A DNA stretch of 26,566 bases from Bigelowiella natans CCMP2755. Its lineage: Eukaryota; Cercozoa; Chlorarachniophyceae. The stretch covers positions 15,001 to 41,566 of the forward strand of contig ADNK01000308.1 in NCBI GenBank assembly GCA_000320545.1, given 5' to 3'. Shown here piece after piece: positions 1 through 9,097 of the stretch. Made by a program: the position numbers and the translations under genes. Positions within the stretch are counted from its first letter, which is position 1, and each line of letters begins with the position of its first letter. The notes beneath the pieces are model-generated. The model searched no databases and had not been told where the DNA came from. It saw nothing but the letters and a program-made list of their open reading frames with translations.

Positions 1-453
1 CAATGCCCACTGACAGCCATCTCATCATCACAATGTGAGCAAATTTGACACCAAACAATTTTCTTTCGCTCACAAAAATGGACAAATGAAACACCATCCA
101 CCACAGAAAGCTGATCTTGAAAATGATCTTTGCACCTTCCGTCTCACATCTGCCACAAAAATGCTCTTCAAGCTTGGAGATGATGGCCTCAAGTCGCACG
201 GTGATCACCTCGGAAGTCATTTTCTTTGCCTTCGAGTCTTGTTCCGGTTGCGGACCTGTTTTTTCGAAGGTGGATCAATTTTGTTTGTCGCACACAATCA
301 ATCACGTGCAAAATTTTGAAATTCTTTGCGCGAGACAGAAGAGCTGATGGAAATGGGAGAGGTCCTTTGGAGCTTTGCCTGCGACAAGAGGCAAAATGTG
401 TCGCACCTGTGCTGCTGAGCAGCAGCACAACTGTGAATGCTCAGTTCAATTGA

Positions 454-481
454 TGTTCAATGTTCAATGTTCAATGTTCAA
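454..481. repeat. Four tandem copies of TGTTCAA
   Basis: Four perfect head-to-tail copies of the heptamer TGTTCAA, read directly from the sequence. It is a minisatellite-like tract in intergenic DNA with no evident function. Confidence 0.95.
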
Positions 482-652
482 AACATTGGAATTGCTTCGT
501 TTATTGTCAACTCTGGAACTCATCGGTCACCCAGCAGGTTGGGGGAACGAGCTAGCGAGTCAGCGTGTCTCATGATTGCTCCAACAAATTCATTCAACAA
601 CCCACCTTGAAAGTGCTTCACTCACTCACTCGTCAGGCGTTCAAAGGAGCTC

Positions 653-672
653 CGTTCGTTCGTTCGTTCGTT
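653..672. repeat. (CGTT)5 tetranucleotide repeat
   Basis: Five perfect CGTT units are visible, with related CGTT/TGTT runs at about 749-768. It is a simple sequence repeat in intergenic DNA. Confidence 0.95.
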
Positions 673-959
673 CGTCACTCACCACACGTTCACAGACAAG
701 ACGTGGCCACAACTTTGCCGCCCCACACAGTGCAGCAGTGGAATCAGTGCGTTTGTTCGTTTGTTGGTTCAACCGCTCCACTGCTGACCTCACTTGTTCC
801 TTCGTTGTTAGTGCAGAGGAGAGCACTCTGGCACTTTGAGAAAACGCAGCTTTTTTCACGACGAGCTCACAACGCCAGAACAAACGCGAGAACCTGCTGA
901 CCAGCACATGGCCTGCCACTGCAGTGCAACCACCTCACGCGTGGAGCACTCTAGTGCTG

Positions 960-1410
960 GCTTGTGAACAGGCTAGCTGGAGCGCGTTGCTGCTGATTGA
1001 GTTGCAAAACACATCGTTTGTGCACACACGCGCACTTCACGAGTTTCCCTCAACGCAAGCTGGCTAGCTGACAAGCTAGCAAGGCTAGAAGGCCCAGCTA
1101 GCCAGAGGCTGGAAGGAACAACCAAACAATGAGTGAGCAGACTTTGGAAATCGATTGAGCGATTGAGATTTCCCTGCTAGCCTGCCTAGCTGCGCCACCC
1201 CATCGCTAGATCGCTTTGTGCTCTCTTCACCAGCTAGCTAGCTAGACAGAAAAAGGCATTTGAGGACTTTGACATGTGTCGCCCACCAAGCTAGCTAGAC
1301 AAGTAGAGTCTCCAGATTCAAATGAAAGAAGCGAAAATGCAAGTTCCCACACAGACCATGCTGGAGGCTACGTTAGCTAGACTGGTGCTAGCTAGCTAGA
1401 GCAGACGGGA
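960..1410. repeat. CTAG-rich island 1
   Basis: GCTAGC/CTAGCTAG tetranucleotide clusters are scattered densely, for example at 1060-1105, 1170-1210, 1230-1245, 1290-1300 and 1370-1400. A 15-base string, CATCGCTAGATCGCT, occurs here (about 1201) and again at about 8179 in island 2. The tract is non-coding. It could be a dispersed repeat family or simply a local compositional feature. Confidence 0.7.
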
Positions 1411-1617
1411 AAATGATGAAATGGATTCAAAGCGCCGAATTCGATCAATTAGCTAAAACAAAACATGAGATGCACATGATTGATTTTGCCTATAGACTCA
1501 GCACATCCTTCGCCATTTGAAACTGAGCTTTTTCAAATGATCAACATGACATGTCACTGCAATCGTGATTGCCGAAGAAATGCAAACTTTCGTGTTACGT
1601 CTCAAACCATCATGTGA

Positions 1618-2756
1618 CTACCTAAGATCCCTTGCAAGTTTCTTTATCTTTTCATTGGCGTATTTCACTATGGAATAGTCACATCTATTCAGTTTGCGAA
1701 ACTTTGAAGCCTGAGATTTCGTTAGTATAGGGGGCTTTCCATCTCGTGTGACCCTCGTTTGGCGATGAACCCCATTGAAGGATTCAGCATTTAGTTGAAG
1801 CTTTTTGTTCACAATGAGGAAGCTTTCCTTGGACAGGTCTTTAAAGTTTAAGACAATGTCAAATTTATCAACAACTTTCTTTGCATGTTCAATAACGGAA
1901 GGAGTGCATGCTTCCGTATCAAACTTTGTAAGATTTCGTCTGAAGCCGGGCACTAAATGCTGTGTGATGAAATTATTTTTAATGATTGAGAGCTCAAAAG
2001 TTCCAAACTCCTTATACCCTGAAAGCCAATGATCAACATTTTGATCATACTTTCCGATCTCCCATTGATGATAGTGAGACCACAACCGCGTGTAAGGATC
2101 TCGTACAAGTAAGACAGTAGTATATGCATCCCAGAATGGAGATTTTAAATTCTCATATGGGGTTAATAAGGCTTTCCAAGATGTTCGAGATTTGAAGCTA
2201 TACCCAGGCTCATGGAACACGACGCCACATAGAGATTCAATATTTGCAGCAACCTCATTTACCAAGCTCTTTGTAATGTTTGGAGCAAAATAGTCAATGC
2301 CAGATGTAATCTTTTGAATCTGATCTCGTTCTAGATCTGGTCTACAGTTCTTCCAATTTCTGTCACACCCCTTTGGAACTGTGAGTGCCGAGCAGAGGGC
2401 GGTTCCTAATTCCATAAAAGAATCACTCATATGTCATGTACAACCAAGACACCAAGACATTACTCGATGTTACAACAACCTCCACATTTCATTATGTGCT
2501 CAACAAAGATGAGTTTCTTTTCCGCCGATACTGTATCCTCTGCAAGGCTGGAAGGCGTTTGTGCCAAAAGATTGTTGAACAATTCCACTTCTTCATCCAT
2601 AGCCTGCGGGGCTGACTTTTTGAAACTTTCTAGGTGGAGCGCTCTTTGAACATCCCAGTCGGCACCCTCAAGTTCCCTGGAACGGGTCTTGGCTGTGAAC
2701 CTTGCACAGCAAAGGTTGCTCAGCAAAGCCCAGAGCAAGACAAGTCTGGTCGCCAT
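1618..2756 (-). CDS. Sulfotransferase-family protein, two exons
   Basis: Predicted to transfer a sulfonate group from PAPS to a glycan or other acceptor, probably in the secretory pathway. Exons read 2756-2464 and 2425-1618, giving about 366 aa. I chose the ATG at 2756 because it opens a typical signal sequence or anchor, MATRLVLLWALLSNLCCA. The 5'-phosphosulfate-binding loop is at residues about 82-93 (IFVEHIMKCGG, against the family HIPKTGG), so Pro is replaced by Met and Thr by Cys. The 3'-phosphate-binding motif is VLLVRDPYTRLWSHYHQW, with Arg206 and Ser214. The two motifs lie in different frames, so the join needs a 38-nt intron at 2463-2426 (GTAATG...GAG). Joining there gives NIDDSFMELGTAL right after the loop, as expected for this fold. 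If the intron is not real, the gene is frameshifted. The length fits membrane glycan sulfotransferases. The acceptor is unknown. Confidence 0.8.
2426..2463 (-). other. Putative 38-nt intron in the sulfotransferase gene
   Basis: On the minus strand it starts GTAATG and ends ATATGAG. Removing it restores frame (phase 2, GA|T) between the PAPS 5'-phosphosulfate loop and the downstream domain. It lacks a clear pyrimidine tract. A 40-nt intron inferred in the neighbouring CW-ARID gene (5240-5279) shows that such sizes may be tolerated here. The alternative is a frameshift. Confidence 0.55.
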
Positions 2757-3774
2757 TGTTGGGGAAACTGCAGATCTGGAGATGGCAAAATACTCGCAAA
2801 AGGGCTCCTTTTCAATTAAAACCGAAACATCCGGGATTCGCCGTCGCTCGGAGAACAAGAGCAATACCAATGACAACTTAGTGCCGAGCGAGGACATGGC
2901 TGTGTGAGGAGGGGGAGACTGCCTTTCGAAAGACCCGGTTACCAACTTCACACACTTCGCGCTCGCCCATTTTTCGAGGCAGAGCATGTGAACTAAGCCT
3001 TGGATTTTGCCACAACAAAATCCCGAAAAAAAAGTCACAAGCCTCTTTCCATTATTGATGATTCATGCTCGCTCGGTGATTTAGAGAGGTCGATCCATTT
3101 CGCACCATTGGAAGGATTTGCACCAGGTCGGAGCCACTCCTAAAGTTTGTGCCTCGAATCGCCTTCGCGTGCCTCAGTCATCACCGTTTTCCAAGTTCTC
3201 GAGGAATCTCTTGTGTCGGATGCTGAGTTGTTGAGGCGATTAGGAGGGTTTTACCGGGGATCCCCCGTGTGAATGTTGCTTCTTCGTAAGGGTACCAGGC
3301 TCGGTATCCGCGGACAGGCAAAATTTCTCCCGCAATTGAGTGGTCGTTTTTCGCCAAGATCTCCTGATGTTTAGTGTCTGCGACAACACATTAATAGAGC
3401 TGAGTACAACGAATGCGCAAGCACTCTTTCTGTCACAATAACGACCCAGTAGACCTGGACAAGCTCCCCTTCAAGGTCATTGATGTCAGCGGTAGGCATG
3501 CACTCTTTTCCAACACTTGCTTTTGAGAACGTGCTAAATGACGATTGCGATTGGCGGATCAAGGGATCGAGGAAGCATGAACTTAATTGAATTGACTTTC
3601 GGTTCGAATCGATCCTACCTTCAATTCTTCGATCCTGTATGCCAGATTTGAGCAACAGCCAGCAAGCGAGAATGGCAGCGCCCAATCCATCCATTGATGA
3701 CAAACAAATTGTTTGTGCAAACTTTGTGTGTGCAACAACGAGGTGGTATCCGCATTTAATTGTTGACTAAATCG
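2757..3774. other. Divergent intergenic region
   Basis: About 1 kb between the start codons of the minus-strand sulfotransferase and the plus-strand CW-ARID gene, so it should hold both promoters. No clear TATA or initiator element could be assigned. A minus-strand frame at 3703-3371 (110 aa, with a hydrophobic stretch near its N-terminus) has no recognisable motif and is not called. A plus-strand coding-like trace is listed separately. Confidence 0.5.
3144..3374 (+). pseudogene. Possible coding trace interrupted by one stop
   Basis: One plus-strand frame reads 42 residues (ending LLRRLGGFYRGSPV), a TGA at 3270, then an immediate in-frame ATG and 33 more residues (including LGIRGQAKFLPQLSGRF) to TAG at 3372. 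Both halves have protein-like composition, unlike the other frames. It may be a decayed exon, a short gene using the internal ATG, or an exon split by a very small intron (a GTGTGA donor is present at 3267). I do not recognise a family. Confidence 0.2.
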
Positions 3775-6700
3775 ATGCTGAGTGACATTTTGGAAACCTA
3801 TGACAAGATCAATTCGTTTCCGACCGCTGGAAAAGGGTAATCATCGAGTTTGGTTATGTAACACATGTTACCTTTGCTATCGGCTTGGGAACTTTTGTCC
3901 GCACTGCAGCCAAATCTATCGTCAAGGAGACGGTAACAAAATTTTGAGTATGTAAGGATTGGATTGAATTATTATCTTGTGGTAGGTCAAAATTTTGATG
4001 GTCAACTGTGGGCTGAATGTGTGTACTGTGTGAGATGGTCGCACGTCGCATGTGAGGCGAAGACAGGGTCGCAAAAAACATTTTCCTCGAATTTATATTT
4101 CAAATGAATTTATAGTGTAATTTGTTCTGCAGCTCTGCCTGTAATTATTTAGTATTTATGATCCTATACAGGAATTCGTCACCGTTACGAAAAACACGAG
4201 CTTATCAAAATGAGAGGGTCTGAACTGAACAATTTCCAGCCAAATACCATCCCCACACAGTACTCGCACATTAGGTCGTTCCATTTGCATGCCAGAAATG
4301 TCTTGCGCTGTCAAGAATTGAAGAGACTAAGACTAATCGACAGCAAGGTACATTTCCAATTCATAAGAAAATAGTATTTTGGACATTTCAGCGAAATAAA
4401 TTTTTGGGAAGGCCACAATCAGCTTCAACGAGCTCGACCTGCTTCAGAAGATACCCTAAGCCCAAACCGCACGAAGCGTCAGAAAGTTAATAATCTCCCT
4501 CCATCCCTGCTTACACATTCTGGCGCACCGGCAGCATCATCATCCAGTGGCAATCCAAAGTCTAAGTTGGACAAACCAACTATTTCACCAGATCAACAGA
4601 GGGTCTTATGTTCATAAGAATTAATTACATATCAGCAGAAGTCATGTTGTTATTTGGCAGTTGTGGAACGATGGAACGAACCATCCTAGATTGAGTAACG
4701 CGGCACAAATTCGTGGGGTCAGGGTACACATACACAATCTAGAATATTATCTTGGCATCTACGTTTAACATATCATCATTAGGTTTACGTACCAGTTCCA
4801 ATGTCCCAAAACCAAGTTTCTACGCATCCTTCAAAAGACATAGAGGGTATTAGTTATTAGCTATGCACAGAATTGATATTCAGCTATTGATAACTTGATA
4901 ATTACGATAAATATTTAGGATCCCAGCATGAAAAATCTATTATTAGCAAAGAGGTAGTATCCCCTTAATCTGCCACAATCTCTCTCAAATACTAACAACT
5001 AACACTAAAGCCCAAGAAACCCTGGACGTATGGAAGAATACCCAACCAATTGGATATAGGTGCCCTGAGCGTTGCCCAATCCTGAACAAGATGAATTGAC
5101 AAATTGGTATCACCCCTTCCAGATAGAACCAGTAACGTGTCCGCCGAGATGGCAAGAGATGACCCGAGGTTAATAGGGAAATTGCCAATTAAAGATGAAG
5201 TCATGTCGAAGGTTGTTCCTCAACAAACATTACGAGCATGTGCATCAGGATAGAGGTTGAAGTGTTTTGATTTACTCAGGCGATACTTACACAAGCCAAA
5301 TCTGGTGCAATATTAATAAAATGAATATGAAATATGACTCAGTCAAACTATACGGAATAGGTGAAGATATTGACGATCTCAGCAAGCGATATGATACCTC
5401 GAAGTGATATCATTACTTGTACAATATTTAATTTTTCAACGTTTTTCCTGAGTTTTGGTTTCATTGTGTGTAAAGACGGTGTAAAGTGGTCATTGTGTCC
5501 ACATCCCGCCTAATTAAGGGGAAATTAAGTCTGAACTCGCCGATGCGAAGATGGATACAATGTGGGGAATGCCTGAAGGTCCATCGAAAAAGCTATTTAT
5601 CTACTCTGCGTCAAGAATCCCATCAGCATTGTTTTTTACAGTGGAGACGCGAGACAAATCTCCTTCCTGTTGAATCACTTCAATACTGGTCGATTAGACT
5701 TCCGCAGAAAATGATCAGATTTATTTAAATACCAATTTAATATTAGGACCTGCGCAGATAGTAGAGATGGGAGGTTCGATAATGCAAGGTCTGAAACATT
5801 TCCATCAATTGTTCACTACAATTTTGTGCAGAACACTTTCTTATACTGAGTCAATATTCTAGTAATCCATGCGAGGTTGAGGAGGAGCAATTCCTCCGAG
5901 ATGAGACAGTTATTCCCGATATACATGTCTCAAAATTTGAACAAGTTGATAAGGTCCTATCAAAATTTTCGTGTACCAATACGGTGCATAACATTGTTAT
6001 TTGCACTTAACAGGAGATGTTTTACAAGCACTTGTTTGACTTCAGAGTCTCTATGGCGGTAACATGCGTATACAGTGATAGAGAAATGGAAAAATTCTAA
6101 TAGGCATAAAAATATTGTAGCTTCCTAATCGTGGATGTCCTTATCTGGGAGATATGGAAACAGATTTATATCGACTGTATCGCGAAGTTACTTACATCGG
6201 GGGCTACGAGGTGATATAAAAATAGACGATTTTATGTGCCCATGATTAAAATTTTACGTTCTTTTTTGCAAAGTCCGTGGATGCAGCGTGGAAGTGGCCA
6301 GACATCTTCAAGGCGTTACCAAACTACAACCCAACAGTGATGATTAGTTTTGTTCGATTGCCTGGGGATTCCCAGAATACAATTTCGTCTATATCATGTT
6401 ATTTCAGATAAAAGATGGAGGAGAACAGCTTCGGCGAATGTACCGACAATACTTGCAGGAATATGAAATCCATTTCTTCACCCGCAGAAGTATGAACAGA
6501 GTATTAGAGTATTATGTGATATCACACTCTCCTTTACATTTTAAACTTTTATTGAAAAGACTTTTCAAAATTAGAAACGATATAAATTTCTCAGGAACCC
6601 GTATCAAGAGAATTCTTCGGTCTAATATTTTAAAGCAAGAAGGTCGAGTTGATGCCTTGTGTAGTATCTTTTGTTTATGTTAAAACATTAAACATTGTAG

Positions 6701-7573
6701 ATGTAGTTCCTATCGGTTTCAAAGAGCAGACACACACAAATGAAGCGGGTAAGCCATGAACATAGAAGATTGACCGAAAGATGAAGTTAATTATTAAATT
6801 AGAAGTAGACATGATTCAAAAACCAGCACCAGCACGAATAAGACACCAAACAGGTCGTTGTTCATCTAAAGGCAGCACAAGTGGTGTAATAATATTTTTT
6901 TCCACTTTAAGGAATATTGAGGTCAAACCCTACCGGAAACTTTGATCGCGGCATTGCAAAATCCCCGCTAGTCGAACCGGTGCACCAAATAATACCATAA
7001 GTTGAGGTTAATATAGTTTAATTTTGACTTTTAATTCCATCGATGATTGCTTAGCAGGCAAAGATACATAACAACGAGTCTAGTGCACTTCCTAAATCCA
7101 ACCAAACTGCTAGCAAAGAATCCACAACGGGTTTAGGCGGTACTAACTTGGCTTCAGAAAATAGAAACGAGAAAGCTCCAATCTCGGGTAAGAAAAATGC
7201 GATTTTTACGACTGCGCAGAAAGATCATAATGGTGAGCAGGAGAGTAAGATTAAAAAAGAGAAGAATGGAATGCTCAACAATATTCAACAAGAACAGCAA
7301 CTAGAACAACCTGAGCAAAAACAACAGCAAGAAACGGAGGAAACACCAGAAATGAAGGAAGAGCCCGTCATGTCAATTAAACCTGAAGATCCCGTATCTG
7401 TGGTAAAAGAATCTAAACTTGATAAGAACGAAGAGGAGAAGGTTGATGACAGCACTTCGGGAAAAGTTGAAGAAGCAAGGGAACATAACGCTAATGTAGA
7501 GTCAGATACAATTATTGATCAACATGCTGGATTAAACGAACTGGCCTCTCGGGCGGCTGAAGTGTCTAATTGA
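3775..7573 (+). CDS. CW zinc-finger plus ARID domain protein, 23 exons
   Basis: Likely nuclear chromatin factor: CW fingers bind methylated histone H3 tails and ARID domains bind DNA. Exons: 3775-3836, 3910-3932, 4172-4347, 4423-4602, 4661-4723, 4783-4846, 4919-4953, 5011-5059, 5123-5239, 5280-5403, 5476-5578, 5642-5688, 5747-5788, 5863-5953, 6014-6058, 6121-6210, 6274-6336, 6408-6489, 6595-6642, 6701-6748, 6803-6853, 6912-6979, 7055-7573. They sum to 2190 nt, 729 aa plus stop, with every junction in phase. CW domain at residues about 324-370: WIQCGECLKW, then YWTCADSRDG, then NPCEVEEE, so all four zinc cysteines (327, 330, 350, 365) are present. ARID at about 391-478: MFYKHLFDF, TDLYRLYREVTYIGGYE, AAWKWPDIFKALPNY and EQLRRMYRQYLQEYE, with the helix order of the family. 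The N-terminal 290 residues are polar with basic patches (NRTKRQKV, possible NLS) and hold RYEKHELIKM, which resembles an eIF4E-binding YxxxxL motif. The C-terminal 170 residues are Lys/Glu/Gln-rich and probably disordered. An in-frame TAA precedes the ATG. Introns are AT-rich and mostly 54-75 nt. Exon 2 (23 nt) and the acceptors of exons 4 and 11 are the least certain joins. Confidence 0.85.
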
Positions 7574-9097
7574 TATCGGGAGCAGTGAATGCAGACATGG
7601 CTGCATAATTGACTTAAGATAATGACGGAAAATCTTGTGTATAAAAGTTGCCCTTACGCTTCATTCAATTATGTTCACTTAAATCATATTTTCTAACCAG
7701 AACGAAGTGAAATTTATAGCGAGACTCTTCTCCAAGCAATTACCGTCGACCTATCGAAAAATCAGCCACGAATAGGTGTCATCACACGCTTTTGGATTCA
7801 TCAAGTTTCTAACATCTACATATGTGATGTTATGTTTGTTTTTAATCAATAAGTGTGGCGCGTGACTAGAAAAGATTACATACTAATTCATGATTTTCGA
7901 TTGGTCATAATCTAAATTTTACTACAAATCCATACATCGTTTTCTCCAGCAAACACAACATGAGCGCTGTAGCCAGCTTTGCAAAACTACATTAGGATGA
8001 CTATGAAAAATGTAGTCTCTTCATCACATTTGTCTCATGTCGTTATTTCTCTCTACTGTGCTCCCCCTCCCTAGCCCCCCCTTGCTCTCTGTCTTCCTCT
8101 CTAGCATGCAACGTTGAAATGTGCACGTGCAGCAGCTAGCTAGCTAGCCAGCCAGCCACGTGTACATGTGATGTCGTCATCGCTAGATCGCTAGAGCGAT
8201 ACTAGTGGTGCTGCAACGATGTGATGATAACGCTTTTGAGCCATGGACTTTGTGCAGCACTAGCAGAGCGCCAGTACACCGACTCCATTGCTCTAGTGCT
8301 CCTTCGCCAGTTCAGCTTTATGTCTTCTGCTAGCTCTAGAGCTAGCTATCCTTCTACACGAGTTCAGGCTCATCACGCAGCACAATTCTAGCGTGGCAGT
8401 GGCATGCAGAGTGCAACATCATCAATCATTGACATGAGTTTGTCAGCAACACAAATGTACAAACAGCTCCAGAACTACGATGTGCGCCATCACATGCAAC
8501 AAAATGGAATATGATGAAAATTCAAAAAACAACTTCAACACACAAGCTTTCTTTGTGTGCAATTAATTTGACTAATTTGCAATCAGTTTCCGATCAGTCA
8601 TTGCTAGATTGCTGCGCACACACCTGTGCGTAATTCAGATTTCCCCCCATGCTAGCATGATGCCTGCTCCTTCTCTCATATTCTCCCTGTCTCGTTCTGT
8701 TCTTGTTGCCATCTAGGATCATGCCACAGCGCTGATCTAAAAGCTCATTACTAAGTGTTCTTGGACTCGGATCTTCTTGCATCTAGAAATTGGCACATTT
8801 TGGTACACGGCGGAGTTATTGGTTGAAACAAAAATCTTAAATTGCGTAGGATTATTGGGAACCACATTGAGGAAGAAAAGACAACTGTTGGTAAATCATC
8901 AGTCGATTACCTCCTACTTCATCATTCTCCACTATTGTATCCATGGAAACTAGATATAATAATTGTACCAAATAGAATTAAGCACTTAGATCATGGTTCA
9001 CCATATGAGAAACTCCAACAATCTATGCATAACGGACCAAAACTGAGGAGTTTTTCCAACGCTTGTCTCGGGGGAGTTGAAACTTGCAACATGGGTT
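7574..9097. other. Convergent intergenic region
   Basis: Lies between two convergent 3' ends, the plus-strand CW-ARID gene and the minus-strand gene at 9098-11386. The first 400 nt are AT-rich, as 3' flanks here tend to be. At 8040-8800 it becomes GC-richer, with CT-rich and CTAG-rich tracts. I see no exon with support. The plus-strand frame at 8842-9132 is partly antisense to the last exon of the minus gene and is not called. Confidence 0.55.
8130..8350. repeat. CTAG-rich island 2
   Basis: Repeated GCTAGC/CTAG units, for example at 8133-8152, 8180-8195 and 8328-8348. The 15-base string CATCGCTAGATCGCT at about 8179 is shared with island 1. The tract is non-coding. Confidence 0.7.

Larger units (their letters stand above)
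1..1617. other. Intergenic region, no supported gene
   Basis: No exon with convincing splice signals or protein-like composition was seen on either strand. The short open frames here (94 aa or less) overlap each other in several frames, have low-complexity translations and carry no recognisable motif. The sequence contains tandem short repeats (454-481 and 653-672) and, from about 960 onwards, many CTAG/GCTAGC tetranucleotide clusters. It lies downstream of the 3' end of the minus-strand sulfotransferase. Confidence 0.6.

Noticed and set aside
960-1410. CTAG clusters as a CRISPR-like or tandem array
   Set aside because: Spacing is irregular, there are no conserved long repeats and spacers, and the context is eukaryotic.
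3371-3703. 110-aa minus-strand frame with a hydrophobic N-terminal stretch
   Set aside because: No motif, no supporting splice partner, and a composition not clearly distinct from the surrounding non-coding sequence.
5305-5342. Possible 38-nt intron inside the CW-ARID exon 5280-5403
   Set aside because: Reading straight through in phase 1 from the exon ending at 5239 stays open and gives a protein-like sequence, so no intron is needed.
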